From JABWAN01 sp041918175 (lineage in GTDB: Bacteria; Zhuqueibacterota; Zhuqueibacteria; Zhuqueibacterales; Zhuqueibacteraceae): a DNA stretch of 64,000 bases. Location: contig JAYRWE010000059.1 of assembly GCA_041918175.1 (NCBI GenBank), forward strand, positions 55,674 to 119,673, in the 5' to 3' direction. Every line of letters starts with the position of its first letter. Positions within the stretch are counted from its first letter, which is position 1. A program made the translations under genes and the position numbers. This document shows positions 53,516-62,291 of this stretch, in pieces. The notes under the pieces are model-generated. The model saw only the letters and a list, made by a program, of their open reading frames with translations. It was not told where the DNA came from and made no database searches.

Positions 53516-53971
53516 CTACTGCGGCTCCATTTGAAAGCGCACGCGTGTGCCGCCGGCAAGAATCGTTGGACATCCGCCGGGCTGCGATTCTCTGCGCGCG
53601 TATTGTGCGTGCAACGTCAGTGTCGTGTCGCGATAGCCGGGCGCCGAGGCCGTGAATTGATACGTGCCCGCTTCCTCGCCGAAACCGCAGGGCATGATGC
53701 AATACAACACCGTATCCTCTGCGCTGAGGTTGTATGCCGTGCTGAAGCCGGTGAAATAATGGTCCCGCTGCTTGACGCCGTTGATTTGAATGTCGCGAAT
53801 CCGAATCTTGGCAATCGCTGCAGAAGTTTTAGCGTCGGTCACACTTTCAAAATGCAGAGCCGCGTCGCGGTAAATGACGATGCACGGTCCGACGTTTTGT
53901 CCAAAATCGAGGCAGGAGAATTCCAATACACAAATGGCGGCTAGCGTAACAACGAAAGCTAGCTTTTTCAT
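53516..53971 (-). CDS. Small lipoprotein of unknown function
   Basis: ATG 53971 gives MKKLAFVVTLAAICVLEFSC, a signal with a good lipobox (LEFSC), so the mature protein starts at a lipidated Cys. The mature part has about 130 residues with three further Cys (GPC, YCIMPCGFG) and a beta-rich pattern (YQFTASAPGYRDTTLTL) like a carboxypeptidase-regulatory or PEGA-like fold. I do not recognise a family. It starts two bases after the aldehyde dehydrogenase stop and is therefore probably in its operon. Confidence 0.72.
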   Translation of the reverse strand: MKKLAFVVTLAAICVLEFSCLDFGQNVGPCIVIYRDAALHFESVTDAKTSAAIAKIRIRDIQINGVKQRDHYFTGFSTAYNLSAEDTVLYCIMPCGFGEEAGTYQFTASAPGYRDTTLTLHAQYARRESQPGGCPTILAGGTRVRFQMEPQ

Positions 53972-53973
53972 TT

Positions 53974-55365
53974 TCAAAAAGTCGTTTTAAAATGATAACT
54001 CTTCAACTTCGTCACTTCCATAAAACCGTGATGCGAAAGCGAGCAGCCGAGGCCGCTTTCTTTATAACCGATCCATGGCAAGGCCGGGTCAAGAAAGTCG
54101 CAGCGATTGAGATACACCGTGCCCGCTTCAATGTGTGGCGCAAGTTTGAGCGCGGCGTTTTCATCGCGCGACCAAATGCTCGCGGTCAAGCCGAAGCGGC
54201 TGTCGTTCATCAAACGCACGGCTTCTTCGTCGCCCGCAACGGGCATGATGCCAATGATTGGGCCAAAGCTTTCTTCTTGCATCACTTTCATGTCATTGGT
54301 CACGTTCACGAGCACGGTCGGTGCGAAATAATTGCCGCGCCCGTTGTGCTTCGTCGCGCTCCCGCCGAGCAAAACTTTCGCGCCGCGTTGCACTGCCTCG
54401 CGCACTTGTTCCTCCAGCACACCGACTTGCTTCTTCTGCGCGAGCGGTCCGAGATATGTTTCTTCCGAAAGCGGGTCGCCGAGTTTGTACGATTTCACTT
54501 CCGCGAGAAAGGCTTCGAGAAATTGCGCATAGATTTTTTGATCGACATAAACGCGCTCCACAGCGCAGCAGCTTTGGCCGCAATTATAAAACGCGCCGTC
54601 GGCAACATTTGCTACCGTGCTCGTTAGATCGGCATCGGCGCGCACGTATGCGGGATCTTTGCCGCCGAGTTCAAGTCCAACGCGCTTCATCCCCGCCGCG
54701 GCTTTTTGATAAACTTCATAACCGCCGGGCACCGAGCCGGTGAAAAACACCGCGTCAATATTGGGTGAAGTGAGCAGCGCCTCCGCGCCGTGGCGATCAA
54801 CGAGGACGGCTTGCAACACCCCTTCGGGCAAACCCGCGGCGCGATACGCCTCTTCCATGCGCAGCGCGCACAGCGGCGTGAGCGAAGAATGTTTGAGCAA
54901 CACCGTATTGCCGGCGAGAATCGCGGGCGCGACGATGTTAATCGAGATGAGCAAAGGATAATTCCACGCGGCAATGTCGAGCACCACGCCACGCGGCTCG
55001 TGAGTAATCTTGCGCATGAAGCCGGGCTTGTCGGGCAGGATTTCATCCGTGAGCGTGGTTTGTGCGATGTCGGCCATGTAGCTCGCGCGGTCGATCATCG
55101 TATTGACTTCGCTCCGTGCTTGTTTCAGCGGCTTGCCCATTTGCAACGTGATCTCGCGCGCAATCTCTTCTTGTCGCTTGCGCATTTCAGCTATGAAGCG
55201 CTGCGTAATGGCAACCCGCTCCGCAATGCTCGTCCCGCGCCACGATTGAAACGCGGCGCGCACGTTTGCAATCATCGCACGCACTTGTTCCGGCTCCGGC
55301 ATGGCGAGCGTTTGAAATACTTCGTTCGTGGCGGGGTTTTCGAGGTGCAAAGTTCGAGTGGGCAT
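53974..55365 (-). CDS. NAD(P)-dependent aldehyde dehydrogenase
   Basis: ATG 55365 gives 463 residues. The family blocks are clear: VVLDIAAWNYPLLISINIVA, FFTGSVPGGYEV, the general base Glu in LELGGKDPAYV, the nucleophile Cys in YNCGQSCCAVERVYV and EESFGPIIGIMPV. NRCDFLDPALPW lies near the end. The sequence resembles the succinate-semialdehyde/phenylacetaldehyde-like branch. It is divergent from a flavin monooxygenase gene, and an aldehyde or ester product of that enzyme would be a sensible substrate, though this is inference from position. Confidence 0.93.
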   Translation of the reverse strand: MPTRTLHLENPATNEVFQTLAMPEPEQVRAMIANVRAAFQSWRGTSIAERVAITQRFIAEMRKRQEEIAREITLQMGKPLKQARSEVNTMIDRASYMADIAQTTLTDEILPDKPGFMRKITHEPRGVVLDIAAWNYPLLISINIVAPAILAGNTVLLKHSSLTPLCALRMEEAYRAAGLPEGVLQAVLVDRHGAEALLTSPNIDAVFFTGSVPGGYEVYQKAAAGMKRVGLELGGKDPAYVRADADLTSTVANVADGAFYNCGQSCCAVERVYVDQKIYAQFLEAFLAEVKSYKLGDPLSEETYLGPLAQKKQVGVLEEQVREAVQRGAKVLLGGSATKHNGRGNYFAPTVLVNVTNDMKVMQEESFGPIIGIMPVAGDEEAVRLMNDSRFGLTASIWSRDENAALKLAPHIEAGTVYLNRCDFLDPALPWIGYKESGLGCSLSHHGFMEVTKLKSYHFKTTF

Positions 55366-55694
55366 ATTCAAATTGGTTGAAGTTATTCATTCTAAGTTTT
55401 TGTGAAGATAGCCGCCAGCGCGCCGAAAGTCAAGCCGCGATCATATTGCTTCTGCGCGATTGCCACTTGACTTGCAAGCCGCGCTATCATGAAAAAAACG
55501 CAGTGACTCGGCTTGAAAAATATTTTGGCTCTAAGCTGGATTTTTCTACCTTGCTGGGTTGAAACCAGGCGCGAGCATATCTCGCATGAAAACGAAACTC
55601 TCGCGAAAGCGATAAAGCATTTTCGTGAGAATCGTGTTTGTACGAAAAGTGTGTCTGAGCATAGTGTGTAAACTTCAAAATGGAGAGGAGCACG
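55366..55694. other. Divergent region between aldehyde dehydrogenase and monooxygenase
   Basis: This 329-base region contains one notable inverted repeat (55599-55630). No gene is recognisable. Confidence 0.5.
55599..55630. promoter_or_regulatory. Ten-base inverted repeat, possible operator
   Basis: TCTCGCGAAA and TTTCGTGAGA pair fully with one G-T position across a 12-base spacer, 65 bases before the monooxygenase start. The position suits a regulator site or a leader hairpin. Confidence 0.4.
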
Positions 55695-57161
55695 ATGTCG
55701 CCCGATTTTCAAGTAGGCATTATCGGCGCCGGCTTTGCCGGAATCATTGCCGCGCTGCGGCTGCAACAGTCGGGGCGCAACTCTTTTGTGATTTTCGAAC
55801 GCGCCGAGGACGTCGGCGGCACGTGGCGCGACAACATATATCCCGGCTGCGCGTGCGACGTGCCCTCGCATCTCTATTCGATTGCGACCGAGCCAAATCC
55901 GAATTGGTCGCGCATGTATTCTCCGCAAGCCGAGATTTGGGAATACCTGCGCAACGTCGTGCGCAAGAATCAGCTCGAAAAACACCTTCGCTATCATTCC
56001 GACATCGTGCGCTGTGAGTTTGTGGAAAAAGAAGGCTGGTGGAAAGTCATCGATCAACAAGGGCGCGCGACCACGGTGCGCATGCTCATCGCCGGGCTTG
56101 GCCCGCTCAATCGCGCAAAGTTGCCGGAGATTAAAGGCCTCGATAGTTTTCAAGGCAAGGTGCAACATTCCTCGCAATGGGATCAAAACTATTCGCTCAA
56201 AGGCAAGCGCGTGGCCGTAATCGGCACGGGCGCGAGCGCGGTGCAAATCGTGCCGACCATTGCGCCGGAGGTCGAACGCCTCGTGGTGTTTCAGCGAACG
56301 CCCGCGTGGGTGGGCGACCGTTTTGATTTTACGATTCCAAAGTCGCTGCGCGGGTTCATGCAAAAGTTTCCGCGCGGGCATGCAGCGATTCGTAAAGGCT
56401 TGTATGCGCTCTTGGAATGGCGCGGCAAGATGTTCGTCGGCAACGCGCGCATTCACAATTTGTTCGTGAAGCTCAGTTTACAAAAATTGAGGAGGGAAGT
56501 GCGCGACCCGGAAGTGCGGCGCAAGCTCACCCCGAATTATACGATGGGCTGCAAGCGTATTTTGGTTTCGGACGATTATTGGCCCGCGTTCAATCGCGCG
56601 AATGTTTATTTGGAGACTGCCGCCATTGCCGAAGTCACACGCAACGGCATTCGCACCGTTGAGGGCAAAGAGCACGAAGTCGACGCGATTGTGCTCGCAA
56701 CAGGTTTTGAAGTCGCGGACGGCACTTCGTTCACGATGAAAATTATTGGGCGGAACGGGCGCGAGTTGTTTGAAGGCTGGCGCTGCGAGAGTATGGAGGC
56801 TTACAAAGGCGGCATAATTTCAGGCTTTCCAAATTTTGCTTACCTGCTCGGACCCAATGCCGGCTTGGGCCATAACTCGGTTTTGCTGGTGATGGAAATG
56901 CAGATGAACTACGTCATCGATTATCTTGCTCTATTGGAAAGGAAAGGCGAGAAGGCCGCGTTGGACTTGCAGCCGCAGGTGCAACGCGCATACAACGACG
57001 AGCTGCAGCGTCTGATGGGCAACACAGTGTGGGCTTCGGGTTGCAAGAGTTGGTATGCGAATGCGCAAGGCAAGATTACGGCGCTCTATCCGCGCCTGCT
57101 CGAACAATTCCGCCGCGAAAACGAGCGCGTGGAAGCGAGGGAGTATGAAGTGGTGGGGTGA
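55695..57161 (+). CDS. Flavin-containing monooxygenase, Baeyer-Villiger type
   Basis: GAGAGGAG directs ATG 55695. The 488-residue protein has the FAD loop GIIGAGFAGIIAALRLQQ, EDVGGTWRDNIYPGCACDVP, the Baeyer-Villiger fingerprint FQGKVQHSSQWD (FxGxxxHxxxW), the NADPH loop AVIGTGASAVQIVP, and FQRTPAWVGD. LATGFEVADG is near residue 335. These enzymes insert oxygen beside a ketone using NADPH and O2. The substrate is unknown. It is divergent from the aldehyde dehydrogenase gene. Confidence 0.92.
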   Translation: MSPDFQVGIIGAGFAGIIAALRLQQSGRNSFVIFERAEDVGGTWRDNIYPGCACDVPSHLYSIATEPNPNWSRMYSPQAEIWEYLRNVVRKNQLEKHLRYHSDIVRCEFVEKEGWWKVIDQQGRATTVRMLIAGLGPLNRAKLPEIKGLDSFQGKVQHSSQWDQNYSLKGKRVAVIGTGASAVQIVPTIAPEVERLVVFQRTPAWVGDRFDFTIPKSLRGFMQKFPRGHAAIRKGLYALLEWRGKMFVGNARIHNLFVKLSLQKLRREVRDPEVRRKLTPNYTMGCKRILVSDDYWPAFNRANVYLETAAIAEVTRNGIRTVEGKEHEVDAIVLATGFEVADGTSFTMKIIGRNGRELFEGWRCESMEAYKGGIISGFPNFAYLLGPNAGLGHNSVLLVMEMQMNYVIDYLALLERKGEKAALDLQPQVQRAYNDELQRLMGNTVWASGCKSWYANAQGKITALYPRLLEQFRRENERVEAREYEVVG

Positions 57162-57330
57162 GGGAGGCAAGAATGCTTTCTGTCACAATTATCCCCAAGC
57201 TGGTGTCACTCGCGCGCAGAAAGAGAAAAAGTCAGCCTTGCTTTTTACTACGAGTTTTGTAAACTACTCGCATGATTTATATTTGGAATGCTGCTTTCAA
57301 ATATGGCTTTTACCGTCGAAGGAGTTTGCC

Positions 57331-57627
57331 ATGACACTAAACGAAATCATTTCGGACATTCATGCCCTCAACGAAGATTTGGGCAATTACGAACGCAAAT
57401 ACGGCGTTCTCTCGGAAACGTTTTATGAAGCCTATGCTTTGGGAGACGAGCCGGAAGAGGAAAGTTGGGTATTGGATTGGGCCGATTGGGCCGGCGCGTA
57501 TAAAATCTTTCTGCGCCGTCAAGAGCAGTATCGCAACGCGATTGCTGCGCTAAAGGGAGATTCGAAATCTTTGACTCGGATTATCGGCAGGACTGCGCGG
57601 CATGAATCCCTTTCAATCGCTGGCTGA
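57331..57627 (+). CDS. Putative antitoxin of a TumE/DUF6516-type module
   Basis: GAAGGAG precedes ATG 57331. The 98-residue protein is acidic and helical. HALNEDLGNYERKYGVLSET followed by FYEAYALGDEP and DWADWAGAYKIFLRRQEQYR fits the small proteins usually encoded in front of DUF6516 toxins. Its last 26 bases overlap the next gene, as in coupled toxin-antitoxin pairs. The role is inferred from this resemblance and from the overlap. Confidence 0.65.
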   Translation: MTLNEIISDIHALNEDLGNYERKYGVLSETFYEAYALGDEPEEESWVLDWADWAGAYKIFLRRQEQYRNAIAALKGDSKSLTRIIGRTARHESLSIAG

Positions 57628-58042
57628 ATACGAGAGCTATGTTTATACTCTCCGGCAAAAGTTTCCCAGCATCCAAAGATCAACACTGGTCATCGTTCGG
57701 CGCGGCAAGCGCACGGCGCTTTTGCACGGCGAATTGGTTTTTGCGCAGGGCTTTCGTATTTCTCTGAAAGAGCGCCTATCGTGTGATGAGGGGCCGGTTT
57801 GCATCGAAGATTATGGCTATGAACTTTGGCGCAACACGGAAAAGCTAACGTGGTACGATGCCCAACCTCATCCCAATGACGTAACTCTTGCTTCGACGTT
57901 TCCTCACCACAAGCACGTCCCTCCAGATATCAAACACCATCGCATCCCTGCACCAAGTATGAGTTTTAAACAGCCCAATTTGCCCGCTTTGATTTCCGAA
58001 GTGGAAGCATTGCTTGCTGGCGAAGAGAACGCAACGCAGTGA
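57602..58042 (+). CDS. TumE/DUF6516-like putative toxin
   Basis: The 146-residue protein shows STLVIVRRGKRTALLHGELV, then FAQGFRISLKERLSCDEGPV and IEDYGYELWRNTEKLTWYDAQPHPND. It has a His-rich segment (STFPHHKHVPPDIKHHRIP) near residue 105. This order, an amphipathic beta sheet followed by a YD-x-QPHP stretch and a histidine-rich region, resembles the DUF6516 family, some members of which are called TumE toxins. The gene overlaps its upstream partner by 26 bases. The mode of action is not known to me. Confidence 0.6.
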   Translation: MNPFQSLAEYESYVYTLRQKFPSIQRSTLVIVRRGKRTALLHGELVFAQGFRISLKERLSCDEGPVCIEDYGYELWRNTEKLTWYDAQPHPNDVTLASTFPHHKHVPPDIKHHRIPAPSMSFKQPNLPALISEVEALLAGEENATQ

Positions 58043-58078
58043 GTGAGTTTATGCGAGAAGTTGGATTAATGCGCGGGC

Positions 58079-58136
58079 GAAGTCGGACTTTCGTAAACAG
58101 TGTGTTCAATAAAGTGCGGTGCGAAAGTCCGACTTC
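58079..58136. repeat. Palindromic repeat, AAGTCCGGCTTT family, copy 2
   Basis: GAAGTCGGACTTTCG (58079-58093) is a perfect inverse of CGAAAGTCCGACTTC (58122-58136). The spacer is longer than in the copy at 28066. Confidence 0.85.
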
Positions 58137-58205
58137 ACTTTTCGAGGGGCGGGCACTGCGCAATACTCATTTTCAGCGTCCAACGAAACCACATTTTGAA
58201 AATGT

Positions 58206-58305
58206 GCGTTGGGCGGCGGGATGCCGTCGCTTTGAAGTCACCTTGCTCGAAGAGATAAAGGTGAGGTAAACAAGCAAAGATGACACCTCGGTGGAGCAGC
58301 GACAA
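58206..58305 (-). repeat. Dispersed 100-base repeat, copy 2
   Basis: The reverse strand begins TTGTCGCTGCTCCACCGAGG and ends CATCCCGCCGCCCAACGC, paralleling 39845-39942. Confidence 0.85.
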
Positions 58306-58390
58306 GACATAAAAAAAGCAGCCGGGAGGATTGCGCGGCGAATATGCGCGCACGACCGAGTTCATTTTAAGTTGCTCAAAAAGATCTCAC

Positions 58391-58478
58391 GACAGAAAGA
58401 TGATGGACAGAAAAATGTTTGTCTCGTGAACGTCAACTTCCCAATAGAATTTTTCTGTCTTCCATTTTTCTGTCATGA
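58391..58478. repeat. Palindrome of GACAGAAA(A/G)ATG units
   Basis: Two GACAGAAA units (58391-58417) on one side are the inverse of two TTTTTCTGTC units (58449-58478) on the other, with a 31-base spacer. Confidence 0.75.
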
Positions 58479-58520
58479 CTTTGTAATGGCTTTTAGTTTG
58501 AGTGTTCGTTATTTTCGCGC

Positions 58521-61259
58521 ATGCCAAAAACCTCCTCTCCCTCCGCTGCGGAGCGCAAACTATTTTTAGTTGACGGCTCTGCGCTTGCTTATCGTTCGCA
58601 TTTCGCTTTCAGTCGCAATCCTCTCACCAACTCGCGCGGCGAGCAAACCGGCGCGATCTTCGGTTTTGTGCGCGGCCTGCTCAAGATGATCGACGACGAG
58701 CAGCCCACGCATATTGCGGTCGTGTTCGACACGCCCGAGCCGACGTTTCGCCACAAAGCTTACAAAGAGTACAAAGCCACGCGCCAAAAGATGCCGCCCG
58801 ATCTCGTGGCCCAGCTTCCGAAGATTCGCGCGTTCACGCAAGCGCTTGGTGTGCCGTTGCTCGAAATGCCCGGCTATGAGGCGGACGATGTGATGGGCAC
58901 GCTCGCGCAACAAGGCAGCGCCGCAGGCATGGAGGTTTATCTTTTCTCCGGCGATAAAGATTTCATGCAGCTCGTCACGGAAAAAATTTTGATCTATTAC
59001 ACGGGCCGCAACGACGAGCCGCTCATTCTCGATGCTGCGGGCGTGAAAGAAAAGATGGGCGTGCTACCGCATCAGATCATCGACTACCTTGCGCTGCTCG
59101 GCGATACGTCCGACAACGTGCCCGGCGTGCCCAAGGTCGGCGAGAAAATCGCGATTGAATTGCTCGAAACGTTCGGCAGTTTGGAAGGCGTGCTCGCGCA
59201 TGCGGATCAAGTGAAGCGCGCCGCGGTGCGCGAGAGTTTGAAGGCGAATGTCGAGCAAGCGCGGCTCTCGCAGCAACTCGTGACGATTGACACGAACGTG
59301 CCGCTCGCCGTTAAAGTCGAGGAGTTGGAGTATCGCGGGCCGGACAATCAAGCCGCCACCGCGTTGAGCCGCGAGTTTGAGTTCAACAGTTTGCTCGCGC
59401 GCTTCACGGAAGCCGCGCCGATGATCAGCGTCAATTATCAACTTGTCGATACGCCGGAACAAGTGCAAGTGCTCCTGGACAAGCTGCGCAGCGTGCCGTA
59501 CTTCGCATTCGATACGGAGACGACGGCGGCGGATCCGTTGCGCGCGGAGTTGGTGGGCATGAGCTTCGCGTTCGCCGAAGGCAGTGCGTATTACGTGCCG
59601 GTGGCCGCGCCAGTTTTGGAAAATGATTTGAGCGATTTCTTTTTGGAAGATGCGCAGGGCAAGCGCGATTTTTCGCTCAAGAAAATTTTTCAGCCGCTGC
59701 TCGAAGATGCTAATGCGAAGAAGTGCGGACAGAATACGAAGTATGATCAACTCGTGCTCGCGCGTTATGGTGTGACCATTCGCGGTGCGGATTTCGACAC
59801 GATGATTGCGAGCTACGTGCTCAATCCCGGCAATCGTCAACACAATCTCGATTTGCTCTGCCTTGAGCATTTCAACTATCGCAAGATTCCTACGAGCGAG
59901 TTGATCGGCACGGGCAAGAAGCAGAAGACCATGCGCGAAGTCACGCCCGCGGAAGTTTCGCGTTATGCGGGCGAGGATGCGGATTTCACGTTTCGTTTGT
60001 ATCGCCATTTCGAGCCGAAGCTGCGCGCCACGGTTTTGTTTGAGTTGTTCGAGACGATGGAAATGCCGCTTGTGGACGTGCTGCGCGCGATGGAATGGGA
60101 AGGCATCAATCTCGATTTGCCTTTTCTCAAACAGATGTCCGCTGAGTTGGAAACAAAGCTCGGTTTGTTGATGGCGGAGATTTATGAACTCGCGGGCGAA
60201 GAGTTCAATCTCAATTCGCCGGCGCAGCTTTCAAAAGTTTTGTTCGAGAAAATGAAGCTGCCGCACAAACGTCGCACGAAGACCGGATATTCCACAGATG
60301 CGGACGTGCTCGAAGAGTTGGCGCATCATCACGCCATGCCCGCGAAACTGCTCGATTATCGCGAGCTAACGAAGCTCAAATCAACTTACGTTGATGCGCT
60401 GCCGACGATGGTGAATCCTTTCACGGGCCGCTTGCACACAAGCTATAATCAAACCGTGGCCGCAACGGGCCGGCTCTCTTCGAGCGATCCCAATTTACAA
60501 AACATTCCGATTCGCACGGAGCTGGGGCGACAAATTCGGCGCGCGTTTATTCCACGAAAGAAAGGTTGGAAGCTGCTCGATGCGGATTACTCGCAAATCG
60601 AGTTGCGGCTCGTGGCGCATCTCGCGCAAGACGCGAACATGATCGAAGCGTTTCGCAACGATGAAGACATTCACTCCGCAACTTCGAGCCGCATTTTCAA
60701 TGTGCCGATGAGTGAGATGACGCCCGACATTCGCCGGCGCGCGAAGGAGATCAACTTCGGCATCATTTACGGCATGGGAGCGTACGGTTTGAGCAAACGG
60801 CTTGGCATATCGGTGGATGAGGCGCAGCAATTCATCACGAGTTATTTCGTGCAATACCCCGGCGTCAATGCGTACATGGCTGGCACGATTGCGGACGCGC
60901 ACAAGAACGGTTATGTGACCACGATGTTCAACCGCCGCCGCTATTTGCCGGACATTCACAGCGACAACGCGCGCGTGCGCGAAGGCGCGGAGCGCGTGGC
61001 GATCAACACGCCGATTCAAGGCAGCGCCGCGGATTTGATCAAGATCGCGATGCTCAATTTGCATCGCCGCATGTTGCAAGAGAAGCTGCAAGCGCGTATG
61101 ATTTTGCAAGTGCACGATGAACTCGTGTTCGAAGCGCCGGAAGAGGAATTGGAAAAACTGCGCAGCCTCGTGATTGAAGAGATGAGCGGCGCGGTGCATT
61201 TGGACGTGCCGGTTAAAGTGGAAGCCGGTGTTGGCGAGAATTGGCTGGAAGCACATTGA
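58521..61259 (+). CDS. polA: DNA polymerase I with 5' nuclease and proofreading domains
   Basis: The 912-residue protein has three domains. Residues 1-290 are the 5' nuclease (LFLVDGSALAYRSHFAF, GYEADDVMGTLA, GDTSDNVPGVPKVG). Residues 315-500 are the 3'-5' exonuclease, with all acidic residues kept (AFDTETT, KCGQNTKYD, YAGEDADFTFRLY), so proofreading is predicted. The remainder is the polymerase: motif A DADYSQIELRLVAHLAQD, motif B RRRAKEINFGIIYGMGAYG and motif C ILQVHDELVFEAP. It processes Okazaki fragments and fills repair gaps. The upstream gap is packed with repeats. Confidence 0.96.
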   Translation: MPKTSSPSAAERKLFLVDGSALAYRSHFAFSRNPLTNSRGEQTGAIFGFVRGLLKMIDDEQPTHIAVVFDTPEPTFRHKAYKEYKATRQKMPPDLVAQLPKIRAFTQALGVPLLEMPGYEADDVMGTLAQQGSAAGMEVYLFSGDKDFMQLVTEKILIYYTGRNDEPLILDAAGVKEKMGVLPHQIIDYLALLGDTSDNVPGVPKVGEKIAIELLETFGSLEGVLAHADQVKRAAVRESLKANVEQARLSQQLVTIDTNVPLAVKVEELEYRGPDNQAATALSREFEFNSLLARFTEAAPMISVNYQLVDTPEQVQVLLDKLRSVPYFAFDTETTAADPLRAELVGMSFAFAEGSAYYVPVAAPVLENDLSDFFLEDAQGKRDFSLKKIFQPLLEDANAKKCGQNTKYDQLVLARYGVTIRGADFDTMIASYVLNPGNRQHNLDLLCLEHFNYRKIPTSELIGTGKKQKTMREVTPAEVSRYAGEDADFTFRLYRHFEPKLRATVLFELFETMEMPLVDVLRAMEWEGINLDLPFLKQMSAELETKLGLLMAEIYELAGEEFNLNSPAQLSKVLFEKMKLPHKRRTKTGYSTDADVLEELAHHHAMPAKLLDYRELTKLKSTYVDALPTMVNPFTGRLHTSYNQTVAATGRLSSSDPNLQNIPIRTELGRQIRRAFIPRKKGWKLLDADYSQIELRLVAHLAQDANMIEAFRNDEDIHSATSSRIFNVPMSEMTPDIRRRAKEINFGIIYGMGAYGLSKRLGISVDEAQQFITSYFVQYPGVNAYMAGTIADAHKNGYVTTMFNRRRYLPDIHSDNARVREGAERVAINTPIQGSAADLIKIAMLNLHRRMLQEKLQARMILQVHDELVFEAPEEELEKLRSLVIEEMSGAVHLDVPVKVEAGVGENWLEAH

Positions 61260-61287
61260 TTCAGTGGCACGTAAAATTTTTTGTGCT

Positions 61288-61423
61288 ACACACGGATCAA
61301 GAACACACGCAGAAAAAGCGTCATCTGCAAAGACTACGTCATCAACGGAAAATCTTTTGGATAACACACGGATCAAAAACACAAGCAGACAAAGCTTTTC
61401 GGCGTGCGTTTTTGATCCGTGTG
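61288..61423. repeat. Triple copy of an ACACGGATCAAAAACACACGC element
   Basis: Two 32-base direct copies (61288-61319 and 61364-61395) differ at three or four positions. A third, shorter, inverted copy is at 61401-61423. The second and third form a hairpin. Confidence 0.85.
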
Positions 61424-61464
61424 CTGCCCACATTTTTTGAGTACCGTAAAACACTCTCAGCAAA

Positions 61465-62229
61465 ATGAAATTCGATGACCTCGACGCCAAGATGCGCGTA
61501 TTCGAAACCGCGCACGATCATTGCGCTTTGCCCGGCATGCACCTCGTCGCGCGCCTCGATGGCCGCAACTTCACGCGGCTCACGAAAGAGGTGCATCGCT
61601 TCATCGCGCCGTTCGACGAGCGCTTTCGCGATTTGATGGCCGCAACCGTCGAGCATTTGATGGAGTGCGGCTTTCGCATGATCTATGGCTACACGCAGAG
61701 CGATGAAATCTCGCTGCTCTTTCATCCCACTGAAGACACCTTCCATCGCAAGCTGCGCAAGTTTAATTCTGTGCTCGCCGGCGAAGCGAGCGCGAAGTTC
61801 TCTCTCCTGCTCGGCGCGCTGGCGTGTTTTGATTGCCGCATCGCGCAGCTTCCGAGCGTTGAGCTCGTGTGCGATTACTTTCGCTGGCGCAGCGAAGACG
61901 CGCATCGCAACGCGCTTAACGGGCATTGTTATTGGATGCTGCGCCAGCAAGGCCAATCCGAGCGCGCCGCGGCCAACGCGCTCTTGGGCATGACCGTGGC
62001 CGCGAAGAACGAACTGCTCTTTCAAAACGGCATCAACTTCAACGATCTTCCGAATTGGCAAAAGCGCGGGCTTGGCGTGTTGTGGGAAACATACATGAAA
62101 CCCGGCAAGAATCCCAAAATCGGCGCAGAAGTCTTAGCCGAACGGCGCCGTCTGCGGCGCGAATTAAATTTGCCGATGAAAGAAGAGTATGGGAAGTTTA
62201 TTGCCGGCTTGCTGATTCCCAAACGCTGA
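61465..62229 (+). CDS. Thg1-like 3'-5' polymerase (tRNA-His guanylyltransferase family)
   Basis: The 254-residue protein has both catalytic blocks of the Thg1 family. These are VARLDGRNFTRLTKE, with the first metal Asp, and IYGYTQSDEISLLF, with the SDEIS acidic pair. RKLRKFNSVLAGEASAKFSL and the FDCRIAQLPS, YFRWRSEDAHRNALNGHCY segments follow. Thg1 adds G-1 to tRNA-His. Bacterial Thg1-like proteins instead repair truncated 5' ends of tRNA by template-directed 3'-5' addition. The gene follows polA after a repeat block and is followed by a kinase gene. Confidence 0.92.
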   Translation: MKFDDLDAKMRVFETAHDHCALPGMHLVARLDGRNFTRLTKEVHRFIAPFDERFRDLMAATVEHLMECGFRMIYGYTQSDEISLLFHPTEDTFHRKLRKFNSVLAGEASAKFSLLLGALACFDCRIAQLPSVELVCDYFRWRSEDAHRNALNGHCYWMLRQQGQSERAAANALLGMTVAAKNELLFQNGINFNDLPNWQKRGLGVLWETYMKPGKNPKIGAEVLAERRRLRRELNLPMKEEYGKFIAGLLIPKR

Positions 62230-62291
62230 AGCGCATTGCCGCGGAGAGTAAAAGATGAGAAATTTTTCAACCTGCATCCTTTGAGATTCTT

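Larger units (their letters stand above)
58043..58520. other. Repeat-rich region upstream of polA
   Basis: Three unrelated palindromic or dispersed elements lie in a row (58079-58136, 58206-58305, 58391-58478), so over half of this 478-base gap is repeat. No gene with a ribosome-binding site is seen. The polA start at 58521 has no clear Shine-Dalgarno sequence. Confidence 0.65.

Noticed and set aside
59064..60008. 314-codon reading frame antisense to polA
   Set aside because: It lies wholly inside the polymerase gene, is rich in Arg and His as expected for the complement of that codon use, and has no family features.
61228..61468. Short frames in the polA-thg1 spacer
   Set aside because: They are translations of the ACACGGATCAA repeat.
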